A stretch of 64,000 nucleotides of DNA from JACCTU01 sp963848525 (GCA_963848525.1 CAWKDZ010000003.1:372001-436000), one strand, 5' to 3'. Positions 17,343 through 26,780 are shown, counted from the first letter of the stretch. The notes: a model not told the origin generated them from the sequence alone. A program made the numbers and translations.

Positions 17343-18782
17343 ATGAGCGCGTCGAGGGGTCGAGTCGAGGGCAGTCGTATCGCCCGCTTGCTAACAGCTG
17401 CGGCCGCGGTGCTCGGCTTCGCGGCACTCGTCGTCGGCGCTCCCGGAGCTGCGGGCGCCGAGGCGCCCGCACCCGCTGGGGTTGCGGCCTGGCGTTTCTG
17501 CACGAACTGCGTCGCCCAGGGAGGCGACCTCTCGCGCTACCGCTACGTCGGCCTGAATGCCTGGAACCACGACCGGATCCCCTCGCTCAAGGCCGCCAAC
17601 CCGTCGCTCGAGGCCCTGGTCTACAAGGACATGGCCTCGACGCGCAGCTACGACTGCGAGGGCCCGATCCCGGCCGGCGTCGACTTCTGCTGGGCGGACC
17701 AGCACCGGCCCGACTGGTTCACGCTCGACGCGGCCGGCAGGCGGATCGAGTGGTCGGGCTACGCCCAGGTCTGGCAGATGGACGTCGGCTCGCCGGCCTA
17801 CCAGGAGCAGTGGGCTGCGAACGTGATCGCCGAGTTGCGCGCGAACGGCTGGGACGGTGTGTTCGTCGACAACGCGAACGTCGACGAGAGCCTCTACGTC
17901 GGTGCGCGCGGGATGCGCGAGTACCCGACGCAGCCGTCGTACGAGGCGGCCACGCGGAGCTTCCTCGCGGCCGTCTGCCCGAAGGTGATCGCGGCCGGGT
18001 TCCTCTGCCTGCCGAACATCCAGGCGCACCCCGTGCTCGCCGACGCCGCGCTCTGGAAGGACTGGCTCCGGTTCACCTCCGGAGGCTTTCGCGAGTACTG
18101 GATGAAGTGGGGCTTCGACGCGGCGGGCTCCTTCGCCGACGACGCCTGGGACGACCTGCACCGCATCGCCCGCACCGTTCAGGCCGAAGGGAAGATCTTC
18201 GTCCCGGTCACCTACGCGCCCCCGACCGACGTCGGGTCGATGCGCTGGGCGCGCGCGAACTTCCTGCTGACGTGGAACGGCGGCCCGAGCGCGCTCGTGT
18301 TCGCGCCGACGCCGGAGGCGCAGGATCCGTGGGCGAACGACTGGACGACCGACGTCGGCCGTCCGCTCGCACCGGCGGTCGCAGCCGACGAGATCTGGAG
18401 CCGGCGCTTCAGCGACGGGCTCGTGCTCGTCAACCGTTCGGCCGCGCCGAAGGTCGTGCCACTCGGCGGGACGTACGCGCTCCCGGACGGCCGTCCTGCG
18501 AACGTCGCGACGGTCGAGGGCCACGGCGGGCTCGTGCTGCGCGCGATCGAAGTGCCGAGCCCGGGTGCCTCGATCAGCCTCGCCGCGAAGCGCGTCCGCA
18601 AGGAGGCGCTGCTCCGCTGGCGCGGTTCGACCTCGACGCACGTCGACCTCTACCGAAACGGTCGTCTCCTCGAGCGGATCGCGAACGACGGCGCGCAGCG
18701 TGTCCGCCGCCTGCACGGGGCGTTCCGCGTCTGCGACGCGCACACGCGCTTCTGCTCGCGTGCGGTCCGGCCTAGCGCTTAA
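17343..18782 (+). CDS. Secreted GHL15-like glycoside hydrolase
   Basis: A 479-residue exported protein. A twin-helix N-terminus (LLTAAAAVLGFAALVVGAPGAAGA) gives a signal peptide cleaved near residue 39. The body then shows a TIM-barrel-like pattern seen in the putative glycosyl hydrolase family 15-like group: YVGLNAWNHDRIPSLKAANPSL, WQMDVGSPAYQEQWAANVIAEL, and NGWDGVFVDNANVDES with candidate catalytic Asp residues. The last ~90 residues form a separate beta-rich domain. It may trim or release the polysaccharide made by this locus. The ATG is 23 bases after repeat copy 2. The substrate is unknown. Confidence 0.8.
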   Translation: MSASRGRVEGSRIARLLTAAAAVLGFAALVVGAPGAAGAEAPAPAGVAAWRFCTNCVAQGGDLSRYRYVGLNAWNHDRIPSLKAANPSLEALVYKDMASTRSYDCEGPIPAGVDFCWADQHRPDWFTLDAAGRRIEWSGYAQVWQMDVGSPAYQEQWAANVIAELRANGWDGVFVDNANVDESLYVGARGMREYPTQPSYEAATRSFLAAVCPKVIAAGFLCLPNIQAHPVLADAALWKDWLRFTSGGFREYWMKWGFDAAGSFADDAWDDLHRIARTVQAEGKIFVPVTYAPPTDVGSMRWARANFLLTWNGGPSALVFAPTPEAQDPWANDWTTDVGRPLAPAVAADEIWSRRFSDGLVLVNRSAAPKVVPLGGTYALPDGRPANVATVEGHGGLVLRAIEVPSPGASISLAAKRVRKEALLRWRGSTSTHVDLYRNGRLLERIANDGAQRVRRLHGAFRVCDAHTRFCSRAVRPSA

Positions 18783-19446
18783 CCCGCGCGCAGACGACGA
18801 GCGGAAAGTCCGGGTCCCTGCGCGCGAGCTCGCGCTCGTCGAGCTCCTCCGCCCCGATTCCCTCCAGGAACGCGACCGCGGCGACCAGGTTGCCGTAGCC
18901 GGCGACCTCGATCGCGGCGCCTGGACAGCCGCGCCGGAGCACGAGCTCGAGGCCCGCGGGGGTGAAGCGCCAGAGGTCGCGTTCCGCCTCGCCCGGCTCG
19001 AGGCGGCTCAGCGCCGGCATCGTCACCAGCAGCGTGCCGCCCGCGCGCAGCGCCCCGAAGGCGTTCTCGACGGCGGCGCCGACGTCGGGGACGAACTGGA
19101 GCGTCTGCGTGAGCACGATGCAGTCGAACGCGTCGCGAGGAAGCGAGCCGGGCTCGCCGAGGTCGGCCACGATCGTCGCGTTCGGGTTCGAGGCGTGCAC
19201 GTCGACGACGTGGCGGCCCGTCACGCGGTCGCCGCCGAAGCGCGCCGTGTAGCGGCTGTCCCCGACCTCGAGCACGTCGCCGCGGACGTCCCCTGCGTGC
19301 TCCTCGAGGAAGCGCTCCAGGTACCAACGGTCGACGGGCGTGCCCCGGTCGTAGCCGAACGAGTCGCTGAACGGCCGGCGGCGCCGCAGGTTCCCCCAGC
19401 GCGCAGGTCGTCCCGCCCGGCGGAACAGTGAGCCGAGCCTGCTCAC
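18772..19446 (-). CDS. Class I SAM-dependent methyltransferase
   Basis: A 224-residue protein with an Arg-rich N-terminus, then VLEVGDSRYTARFGG (SAM-binding loop), HVVDVHASNPNATIVADLGEPG and FDCIVLTQTLQFVPDVGAAVENAFGALRAGGTLLVTMPALS typical of Methyltransf_11. It likely methylates a sugar or a lipid-linked intermediate. GTG at 19446 overlaps the flippase stop by 4 bases. The 3' end overlaps the convergent hydrolase gene by 11 bases. Confidence 0.85.
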   Translation of the reverse strand: MSRLGSLFRRAGRPARWGNLRRRRPFSDSFGYDRGTPVDRWYLERFLEEHAGDVRGDVLEVGDSRYTARFGGDRVTGRHVVDVHASNPNATIVADLGEPGSLPRDAFDCIVLTQTLQFVPDVGAAVENAFGALRAGGTLLVTMPALSRLEPGEAERDLWRFTPAGLELVLRRGCPGAAIEVAGYGNLVAAVAFLEGIGAEELDERELARRDPDFPLVVCARVKR

Positions 19447-21038
19447 GGCCGACCGGGGGCGAAGAGGTACACGAAGCGCTCGCTCCGGGGCCCGAGCCGG
19501 CGACCGAGCGCGGAGCCGAGCCAAGCAGCGTCTTCGCGCGGAAGCACGCGGAGCGCGATCCCGAGCCCAAGGAAGACCGCGGCGCCGGCGATCGCGGCGG
19601 GCACGAGCGCCGCGTTGCCGCCGATCCCCTCCAGCACCGCGAACGCGACGAGGCCGGCCGCCGCAGAGGCGACGGCGCCGCGCACGAGCGCGGGCGCGTG
19701 CCACTCGACGGAGCCGAGCACTCGGCGCACGTAGAGCGAGAGCGGCAGAGCGACCGCGACCTGCGCGCCCGAGTTCGCCAGCGCGGCCCCGACCGCGCCG
19801 TAGCGCGGGATCAGGAGCAGCGCGAGCGCGACGTTGCAGAGCGCCGCGCAGCCGTCGATCAGGAGCGGGACGCGCAGGCGGCCGAGCCCGACGAGCAGCG
19901 AGTAGCTGAGGTCGGCGACGGGGAGCGCGAGCGAGGCCGCGGCCATGATCAGGAAGACGTCCCCCGCGCGCTCGTATTCGGCACCCCAGACCGCGGTGAT
20001 CAGCGTCGGGCCGAGCGCGAGCGCGAGTGCGACGATCGGGAAGGCGCCGAGCGAGAGCAGGCGCAGGCCGCGCCCGAACCCGCGCCGGATCCGCTCGACC
20101 TCGCCCGCGCCGAACAGGTTCGCGACCGCGGGCGCGGCGACGGCGGCGAGCGTCGCGGGCAGGCGGACGATCGCGAACGCGACGCCGAAGGCGATCGAGT
20201 AGTACGCGAGCTCGGCGTCGTCCGAGAACCAGTTGAGGAAGAAGAACTCGGAGCGCTTCCAGACGATCAGCTCCAGGACGGCGCCGAACGACGCGAGCCA
20301 CGCGACCCGGATCGTGCGGCTCCGCAGGTCCGGCGCCTCGGCCGCGACGGGGGAGACCTCCTCGAGCGCTCGCCGTGCGAGTGCCGCGGTCCAGACGAGC
20401 ACGAGCGCCGAGGACGCCGCCTCGACGGCGAACATCCCGGTGATCCCGCCCCCGAGCGAGAGCACGGCGATCGTCCCCACGGTCGAGAGGAGCCCGGTCA
20501 CGATCCCCGCGACGGTCGCCTCGCGCCAGCGCTGAAGTCCGATCAGGAGCGCGCTCGGGACGCAGTGGAGGATCCCCAGCGCGCAGGCGACCCCGGCGAA
20601 GAGCCACGCGCCCTGCGGGTCGGCGCCCAGCGCGGCGGCACCGGCGAGCAGGCCTCCGCCGACGAGCGCGGCGCCCGCCTCGAGCCGCCAGGCCCAGCCC
20701 GTCAGGCTGCGCACGGCCGCGGGCCGGCCGAGGCCGACGGCCTCGCCGACCTGGCGCATCAGCGCCGTCGGCAGACCCTGCGCGAGCAGGAGGATCATCG
20801 CGCTCTCGACGAACGCGATGAAGCTCTGCCGGCCCATCCCGCTCGGGCCGAGGAACCTCGCAGCCGTGATCGAGAGCACGAGGACGTAGAGCTGCGGGAG
20901 CGCGACGCTCGCGACCTTCCAGGCGCCGCCGCCGAGGATCGCCGGGCCGCTCGTGATCACGTGCGGCGAGCCCGCTGTGGGCGCCTGGTCGAGCGTCGGT
21001 GCCGTGCCGTGGCCGATCCGGGGCGGCTCGCGCGTCAC
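19443..21038 (-). CDS. Polysaccharide flippase (Wzx/MOP family)
   Basis: A 531-residue integral membrane protein with about 12-14 hydrophobic helices in the order of MOP-superfamily exporters. The first (WKVASVALPQLYVLVLSITAARF) is followed by the conserved FLGPSGMGRQSFI motif. It would flip undecaprenyl-linked repeat units to the outer face for the Wzy proteins. The GTG at 21038 overlaps the stop of the GT4/PIG-L gene (GTGA). An open frame extending 74 codons upstream is rejected because it overlaps that gene and lacks similarity. Confidence 0.88.
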   Translation of the reverse strand: MTREPPRIGHGTAPTLDQAPTAGSPHVITSGPAILGGGAWKVASVALPQLYVLVLSITAARFLGPSGMGRQSFIAFVESAMILLLAQGLPTALMRQVGEAVGLGRPAAVRSLTGWAWRLEAGAALVGGGLLAGAAALGADPQGAWLFAGVACALGILHCVPSALLIGLQRWREATVAGIVTGLLSTVGTIAVLSLGGGITGMFAVEAASSALVLVWTAALARRALEEVSPVAAEAPDLRSRTIRVAWLASFGAVLELIVWKRSEFFFLNWFSDDAELAYYSIAFGVAFAIVRLPATLAAVAAPAVANLFGAGEVERIRRGFGRGLRLLSLGAFPIVALALALGPTLITAVWGAEYERAGDVFLIMAAASLALPVADLSYSLLVGLGRLRVPLLIDGCAALCNVALALLLIPRYGAVGAALANSGAQVAVALPLSLYVRRVLGSVEWHAPALVRGAVASAAAGLVAFAVLEGIGGNAALVPAAIAGAAVFLGLGIALRVLPREDAAWLGSALGRRLGPRSERFVYLFAPGRP

Positions 21039-22924
21039 TTCGCCGGCCACGCGATCATCTCGCCGCCCCGCCGGTGCTCGAAGAGCGCCATCCGGGCGAG
21101 CAGCGTCTTCCCGAGCAACGGCAGCTGCGAGCTGTACGCCCGGCAGGCGCGGAGCTTGACCGCGCGGTCGCGCGCCGAGGACGGCGCCGCGGTCCAGCCG
21201 CTCCGGCTCGAGCGTGCCAGCACCTGCCCGGTGAGCTGCCGCTCCGCCCGCTCGGCCCACAGCATCGCGTACGGCTGCTCGAGGTAGAGGCCGACGCGGC
21301 GACCGTCGGGCGCGCGGCCCGAGAGCAGGCGCGCCAGCCTCGCGTGGTCGTTCTGCGCGAGCGGGAACGCGGGCACGACGACGACGTCTGCCGCTTCGAG
21401 CAGCGGTCCCAGGTCGGCCCAGAGCGCGTCGTCGGACGAGGTGTCGCCGTACTGCTCGTCCAGGTGCGAGAACCAGACGGGCGTGAGCCCGAGCAGCTCG
21501 CAGGCGCGCCGGTCCTCCGCCCGCCGCGCGCGCGCGGCTTCGCCCGCCGTGGCGAAGCCCGCCTGCCGGTCCCAGTCGCCCGCCGGCTCGGTCGAGTCGG
21601 GATCGCCGGCGAAGACGGTCGCGATCGTGATCTCGCGGCCGTTGCGCGCCTCGCGCGCGAGCGTCGCGCCGAGCGAGAAGGCGCCGTCGTCAGGGTGCGG
21701 CGAGACGACGAGCACGCGGCCGGTGAGGCCGTTGCTGCCCGCGCGCGCGGGGGCGGCGTGTCGTGCCCGGGCGGGCGCGGCCCTGCTCGAGTCCACGCGG
21801 CCCTCGACCATGCGTCGGTAGAGCTCGACGAGCGGCTCGGTGGCCGGGGCCGGCGCGTAGCGCGCCTCGAGCGCCTCCCGCGCGAGCCGTCCCCGCTCTC
21901 GGCGGGCGGCGTCGTCGCGCAGGAGCTCGACGGCGGCGGCCGCGAGCGCCGCGTCGTGGTCGGCGACCTCGATCCCGCCCGGCGCGTCGAGCCCCTCCGC
22001 GCCTGCGGGGGTCGTCACGGTCGGCACGCCGGTCGCCAGCGCCTCGAGCACTTTCACCTTGACGCCGCTGCCGCGCGTGAGCGGGTAGAGCAGGACCGAG
22101 ACGCCGCGCAGAAACTCCTGAGCCGAGGCGACCGGCCCGACCAGCTCCACGCCGGCGACCTCGCCGAGCGCCGACAGCCGGTCGGTCCCGCGTCCCGCGA
22201 TGCGCAGGGTCGCCCCGGGCACTTCGCGGAGCACGAGCGGCCAGACGCGGGTGACCAGCCGGAGCAGCGCCTCCGACGTCGGCGGCCACGTCGCGGTTCC
22301 GATGATCCCCACCACCGGCGGGCCGTCGAGTGCGGCAGGCTCGTAGTCGCGCGGATCGAGCGCGAGCGGGGCGACGACGACCTCCGCTCGAGGCGCGAGC
22401 CGGCGCAGCTCGTCGGCGACGAGCGCGGAGCTGGCGACGAGCCAGCGGTGGCGACGGGCGGCGAGCCGCTCGGCGGCCGCGAACTCGAGCACGTTGCGGA
22501 ACTGGCGCGACCACGGCCGTCCGAGCGAGCGGTCACGGCGGATCAGGAACTGGAGGTGCACGAGCGCGGGCGTTGCGCTGTCGCGGTCGCACAGCGCCGT
22601 GTCGATCTCCTCGAGGTGGACGACGTCGACCTCGAGGGCGGCGGCGCGGACCCGGCTCGCGAACTCACCGACGGCGAGGTGGCCGCGCGGGCGGGCGAAC
22701 TTCTGCGCCCGCGCGTGCCAGGCGGGCAGCGGCGGGACCTCGACCACGTCGACCGGCAGGTCGGGCGGGGGCTCGCCGCCGACCGCGAAGTGCTGCCGCG
22801 CAGCGAGCGCGCGCACGTCGACGCCGTGGCCCCGCAGGCCTCGCAGCAGCGCGACCGCGCACTTGCCGGGCGCGCCGCCTTCCGGCGTCGGTGGCTGACT
22901 GAGCACGACGAGCGCCTTCGTCAC
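21035..22924 (-). CDS. Glycosyltransferase family 4 fused to PIG-L deacetylase
   Basis: A 629-residue two-domain enzyme. Residues 1-385 are a GT-B transferase (PEGGAPGKCAVALLRGL, VVGIIGTATWPPTSEALLRLV, LYPLTRGSGVKVKVLEALATGVPTV). After a basic, Ala/Arg-rich linker, residues ~400-629 form a PIG-L/LmbE deacetylase with the zinc motif VVSPHPDDGAFSLG and the AEDRRACELLG helix. Together they suggest transfer and N-deacetylation of an N-acetylhexosamine on a lipid carrier, analogous to the separate steps in mycothiol or GPI assembly. The start codon is only 20 bases from that of the divergent Wzy gene. Confidence 0.9.
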   Translation of the reverse strand: MTKALVVLSQPPTPEGGAPGKCAVALLRGLRGHGVDVRALAARQHFAVGGEPPPDLPVDVVEVPPLPAWHARAQKFARPRGHLAVGEFASRVRAAALEVDVVHLEEIDTALCDRDSATPALVHLQFLIRRDRSLGRPWSRQFRNVLEFAAAERLAARRHRWLVASSALVADELRRLAPRAEVVVAPLALDPRDYEPAALDGPPVVGIIGTATWPPTSEALLRLVTRVWPLVLREVPGATLRIAGRGTDRLSALGEVAGVELVGPVASAQEFLRGVSVLLYPLTRGSGVKVKVLEALATGVPTVTTPAGAEGLDAPGGIEVADHDAALAAAAVELLRDDAARRERGRLAREALEARYAPAPATEPLVELYRRMVEGRVDSSRAAPARARHAAPARAGSNGLTGRVLVVSPHPDDGAFSLGATLAREARNGREITIATVFAGDPDSTEPAGDWDRQAGFATAGEAARARRAEDRRACELLGLTPVWFSHLDEQYGDTSSDDALWADLGPLLEAADVVVVPAFPLAQNDHARLARLLSGRAPDGRRVGLYLEQPYAMLWAERAERQLTGQVLARSSRSGWTAAPSSARDRAVKLRACRAYSSQLPLLGKTLLARMALFEHRRGGEMIAWPAK

Positions 22925-22944
22925 GGCCGGACGATACTGGCGCC

Positions 22945-24867
22945 GTGCGGCCGGCCCTCGCCGACGCTTCGATCGCGGTGCCGCTCGTCGCCGTGTTCAC
23001 GCTCTTCGCGGTCGCCGACGCGGGCTACGCGCCGACGGTGTGGCTGCCCGCCACGCTCTTTCTGCTCGCCCTGCTCGTGCTCGTCGCCGTCGTCCGCGGC
23101 GACGCACTGCTCGCCGCCCCGCGGTCGAACAAGCTCGCGGCCGGGCTGTTGTTCGCGTTCGCGGGCTGGAGCCACCTCACGATCGCCTGGGCCGGGTCGG
23201 AGGCCGACGCGTGGGACGGCGCGAACCGCGCGCTCCTGTACGCGATCGTGTTCTCGCTCTGCGCGCTCTGGCCCTGGACGGAGGCGGGCGGCCGCCTCCT
23301 GCTCGTGGCGTTCTCGTTCGCGATCACCGCGGTCGTCGCGGGCGCGTTCGTGCGCACGACGGTGATCTCCGAACCGCTCGACGCCTTCATCGGCCCGCTC
23401 TTCGCCGAGCCGGTCGGCTACCACAACGCGAACGCCGCGCTCGCGCTGCTCGCGTTCTGGCCCGCGGCGATCTTCGCGTCCCGGGCGGAGACACCCGCCT
23501 TGCTGCGCGCGTTGCTGCTCGCGTGCGCCGGCGTGCTCGTCGAGGTTTCCGTCCTCGCGCAAAGCCGAGGCTCGGTGGTCGCGTTCGCGGCCGCGGCCCT
23601 GCTCTCGCTCGCGATCGTCCCCGCGCGGCTGCGACTTGCGCTCGCGTACGCGGCCGTCGCGCTGGTCGTCGTGCTCGCGCTGCCGACGCTGCTCGACGTC
23701 TACCAGGACGCGCGTGAGGGCGACCCTGGCGACGCGCTGGCCGACGCTCGGGTCGCGATCGCCATCTCCGCGTGTGCGTTGTTCGTGCTCGGCCTCGCGC
23801 TGAGCGCGCTCGAGCGCGTTCACGTCTCCCCGCGGGCGACGCGTGCCGTCGGCGTCGCGCTCGCGGCCGTCGGCGTCGCGGTCCTCGCGGCGGCGCTCGC
23901 CGTCGGAATCTCGCGCGCGCCCGACGCCTGGTCGTCCTTCAAGCGCGCGAGCGACCCGACGCCGTCGGGCTCCCACTTCGGGAGCGGCCTCGGCAGCAAC
24001 CGCTACGACTTCTGGCGCGTCGCGCTCGGGGAGTTCCGCAACTCGCCCGTCGGGGGAATCGGCGCGGACAACTTCTCGGTCGACTACCTCCGCGAGCGCA
24101 GGAGCGAGGAGGAGCCCCTGTACCCGCACAGCCTCGAGGTGCAGGTGCTCTCGCAGACCGGGCTCGTCGGCACGGCCCTGCTCGCCTCGTTTCTGGTCGC
24201 GGCGCTCTTCACGCTCAGGCGACCGCGGCTCGTCCAGGCGGCGGCCCTCGTCGTCGTCGGGTACTGGTTCGTGCACGCCTCGGGCGACTGGCTCTGGGAG
24301 TTCCCGGGCCTGACCGCGCCGGCGGTCGCGTGCCTCGGCCTGGCCACGGCGCTTGCAGGCCGGGAGCGAAGGCCGAGCGGACGGCCGCCCTGGCCTGCGT
24401 TCGCCGTGCTCGGGGTCCTCGCGCTCGCCGCGGCGGGCTCGCTGCTCCTGCCCTGGCTCGCCGCCAAGGAAGTCGCCGCCGCCGGCGCCACGTGGCGCGA
24501 CGATCCCGAGGCGGCCGTCGACCGGCTCGAGCGTGCGCGGCGGCTGAACCCCTTGAGCGAGCGCGCCGACCTGGTCGCGGGCGCGATCGCGAGCCGACGC
24601 CGGGACTGGCCGGCGATGCGCGCCGCGTTCGAGCGGGCACTCGAGCGGAACCCCTCGAGCTGGTACGCGGAGTTCGAGCTCGCGGTCGTGGACGCCGTCC
24701 AGGGACGCCGCGGCTCGGCCCTCGAGCACCTCGCCCGCGCGCGGCGGCTCAACCCGCGTGAGCCCGCGCTGGTAACACTGGCTGAACGGCTAGGACGCGG
24801 TGCGGCGGTCGACCCTGCTGAATTCGACCGCACTTTCCGGCAACGCGTCGACGAGCGGACGAGCTAG
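22945..24867 (+). CDS. Second Wzy-like O-antigen ligase with C-terminal TPR-like region
   Basis: A 640-residue protein. About 12 transmembrane helices occupy residues 8-510, with the Wzy_C-type periplasmic loop SGLGSNRYDFWRVALGEFRNSPVGGIGADNF near 350-380. A soluble C-terminal tail has TPR-like repeats (AVDRLERARRLNPLSERADLVAGAI, FERALERNPSSWYAEFELAVVDA). Proteins of this shape ligate or polymerise lipid-linked glycans outside the membrane. GTG at 22945 has a TACT-containing -10-like box 6-8 bases upstream. It is the second polymerase in the locus, so two glycans or a ligase plus polymerase may be made. Confidence 0.85.
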   Translation: MRPALADASIAVPLVAVFTLFAVADAGYAPTVWLPATLFLLALLVLVAVVRGDALLAAPRSNKLAAGLLFAFAGWSHLTIAWAGSEADAWDGANRALLYAIVFSLCALWPWTEAGGRLLLVAFSFAITAVVAGAFVRTTVISEPLDAFIGPLFAEPVGYHNANAALALLAFWPAAIFASRAETPALLRALLLACAGVLVEVSVLAQSRGSVVAFAAAALLSLAIVPARLRLALAYAAVALVVVLALPTLLDVYQDAREGDPGDALADARVAIAISACALFVLGLALSALERVHVSPRATRAVGVALAAVGVAVLAAALAVGISRAPDAWSSFKRASDPTPSGSHFGSGLGSNRYDFWRVALGEFRNSPVGGIGADNFSVDYLRERRSEEEPLYPHSLEVQVLSQTGLVGTALLASFLVAALFTLRRPRLVQAAALVVVGYWFVHASGDWLWEFPGLTAPAVACLGLATALAGRERRPSGRPPWPAFAVLGVLALAAAGSLLLPWLAAKEVAAAGATWRDDPEAAVDRLERARRLNPLSERADLVAGAIASRRRDWPAMRAAFERALERNPSSWYAEFELAVVDAVQGRRGSALEHLARARRLNPREPALVTLAERLGRGAAVDPAEFDRTFRQRVDERTS

Positions 24868-24879
24868 ACCTGTGGCGAC

Positions 24880-24908
24880 TTGCGAACACTGTAGTTTTGG
24901 CCTAAGTC
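24880..24908 (+). promoter_or_regulatory. Promoter of the LPFTG gene
   Basis: TTGCGA (24880-24885) and TAAGTC (24903-24908) are 17 bases apart. The expected start near 24915 leaves a short leader holding the ribosome-binding site GAGGAGG (24923-24929). Confidence 0.5.
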
Positions 24909-24932
24909 CTGAGGGGATTAGAGAGGAGGCTT

Positions 24933-25238
24933 GTGAAGTCTGCGGCAACGAGGAAGGGGATCAAGGTGTTCAGCAAACTGCGGCTTGCCTTAGGGGTGAG
25001 CATCATCGGTGGCCTGCTTACGGCCGCGTCTGCGTTCGGGCAGACGCCGGCCGGTCGCGGGTATGGCGGACAGGGCGGCAACGTCCAGGGAGAGGTTGGC
25101 GGAGAGGCAGGCGCTGCTGCGGGAGCGCTTCCCTTCACGGGGATGGATCTCGCGCTGATGGCTCTCGCCGCCGTGCTCCTGATCGCGACCGGCCTGACGA
25201 TGAGGCGCCTCGGACGAGCTCGCTCGTCAGTGTCGTAA
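24933..25238 (+). CDS. Small LPFTG-type surface protein, glycine-rich
   Basis: A 101-residue exported protein. The signal peptide (FSKLRLALGVSIIGGLLTAASAFG) is followed by a 35-residue glycine-rich mature part (GRGYGGQGGNVQGEVGGEAG), then LPFTG, a hydrophobic helix and the basic tail RRLGRARSS. This is the full layout of a sortase substrate. Cleavage between T and G would leave only about 40 residues on the cell surface. It lies directly upstream of the initiating sugar transferase in the polysaccharide locus and may anchor or nucleate the glycan; that role is inference. No sortase gene is in the window. GTG at 24933 has GAGGAGG 4 bases upstream. Confidence 0.85.
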   Translation: MKSAATRKGIKVFSKLRLALGVSIIGGLLTAASAFGQTPAGRGYGGQGGNVQGEVGGEAGAAAGALPFTGMDLALMALAAVLLIATGLTMRRLGRARSSVS

Positions 25239-25265
25239 ACCCACGGGCATCGGGTATCTGCGGCG

Positions 25266-26780
25266 ATGGACCCTGGTGGGGGCGCGACCCCTGAGCTGAT
25301 CCGCGCGCAGGTTGCGAGACCTGCGCGGACGCTTACGCTCGAACAGCCGGTACCGCTGGCGCCTTCAGGGGCGCCCGCGGCCCGGCGCGTCGGCGAGCTG
25401 CCGTGGGTCCGGGCGTGCGTCACGGTCGACGTGCTGATGCTCGCGGGCGCCGTCGCGACCGCTCAGCTGGGCGCCTCTCGGGCGGGGGTCGAGCCGACCC
25501 CGGGCTCGTGGCTCGTCGCGTTCCCCGTGCTCGTCCTGCTTCTGCTCTGGGCGCGGCGGCTGTACGCGCCGCGGCTTTCGCTGCGCGTGCTCGACGACGT
25601 GCGCGGGATTCTGTTCGCGGCGACGATCGCCGCCATGACGCTCGTGACGGCCCGGGCTCTTTTCGGCGCGGACGCGGCCGCCGGCGCCGACCAGGCCGCG
25701 CGGCTCTGGGCGTTCGCCGCGGTCTACCTCGTCGGCGGGCGCACGCTGCTTTCGTGGTCGGAAGTCGGAGCGCGCCGCCGCGGCGAGATGCTGAAGCCGA
25801 CGCTGATCGTCGGCGCCGGCCGCGTGGGCCGGCTGACGGCCAGGCGGCTCCAGACGCATCCCGAGCTCGGGCTCAGCCCGGTCGGCTTCCTCGACAAGGA
25901 TCCGCTCGCCACTGTCGACGACGAGTCGGCGCCGCCGGTCCTCGGAGCGAGCTGGGACCTCGATCAGGTCGTCCGCGAGCACGCCGTCGAGCACGTGATC
26001 GTCACGTTCTCGAAGGCCCCGCACGAGGTTCTGCTCCGTCTCGCGCGTCGATGCGAGGAGCTGGGCGTGCGCGTCTCGTTCGTGCCGAGGCTGTTCGACC
26101 GCATGACGGAGCGGATGCGCGTCGAGCACGTCGGCGGGCTCCCGCTGATCAGCGCGCAGATCGCGGACCCGAAGGGAGTCCAGTTCGCGCTCAAGCATGC
26201 CGCCGACCGTGTGCTGGCGGCGTTCATGCTCCTGCTCCTGCTGCCGGTCTTGCTGGCGGCCTCGGTCGGCGTCTGGCTCTCGCTCGGTCGCCCGATCGTC
26301 TTCCGGCAGACCCGCGTCGGCCGGGACGGTCGGACGTTCGAGATGCTCAAGTTCCGCTCGATGCGCGAGGCGGACGAGGCGCCGCCCTTCGAACTGCTTC
26401 CGGACACCGCGCCGGGCGGAGTGGAGGGCGCCGACCTGCGCTCGCGCTTCGGGGACGTCCTCCGGCGGACGTCGATCGACGAGATCCCCCAGCTCCTCAA
26501 CGTCCTCAAGGGCGAGATGAGCCTGGTCGGGCCGCGTCCCGAGCGGCCCGAGTACGTCGACCTCTTCGCCGGGGAGGTGAACCGCTACCTCGACCGGCAC
26601 CGCGTCAAGGCCGGGATCACGGGCTGGGCGCAGGTGAACGGCCTCCGGGGCCAGACCTCGATCTCCGAGCGGGCCGAGCTCGACAACTACTACGTGCAGA
26701 ACTGGTCGCTCTGGCTCGACGTCAAGGTCCTGCTGATGACGGTCGCGTCCGTGCTGACCTCCTACCGCACGGTTGAGTAG
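25266..26780 (+). CDS. Undecaprenyl-phosphate sugar phosphotransferase (initiating transferase)
   Basis: A 504-residue polyisoprenyl-phosphate hexose-1-phosphate transferase. It has an N-terminal membrane bundle (helices near 50-70, 80-98, 115-135, 150-165), then a CoA-binding-like Rossmann domain (TLIVGAGRVGRLTARRL). After one more helix (AAFMLLLLLPVLLAASVGVWLS) comes the catalytic Bac_transf domain: FRQTRVGRDGRTFEMLKFRSM, RRTSIDEIPQLLNVLKGEMSLVGPRPERPEY and GITGWAQVNGLRG. It starts repeat-unit synthesis by loading the first sugar phosphate on undecaprenyl phosphate. It is the right boundary of the locus before clpC. Confidence 0.95.
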   Translation: MDPGGGATPELIRAQVARPARTLTLEQPVPLAPSGAPAARRVGELPWVRACVTVDVLMLAGAVATAQLGASRAGVEPTPGSWLVAFPVLVLLLLWARRLYAPRLSLRVLDDVRGILFAATIAAMTLVTARALFGADAAAGADQAARLWAFAAVYLVGGRTLLSWSEVGARRRGEMLKPTLIVGAGRVGRLTARRLQTHPELGLSPVGFLDKDPLATVDDESAPPVLGASWDLDQVVREHAVEHVIVTFSKAPHEVLLRLARRCEELGVRVSFVPRLFDRMTERMRVEHVGGLPLISAQIADPKGVQFALKHAADRVLAAFMLLLLLPVLLAASVGVWLSLGRPIVFRQTRVGRDGRTFEMLKFRSMREADEAPPFELLPDTAPGGVEGADLRSRFGDVLRRTSIDEIPQLLNVLKGEMSLVGPRPERPEYVDLFAGEVNRYLDRHRVKAGITGWAQVNGLRGQTSISERAELDNYYVQNWSLWLDVKVLLMTVASVLTSYRTVE

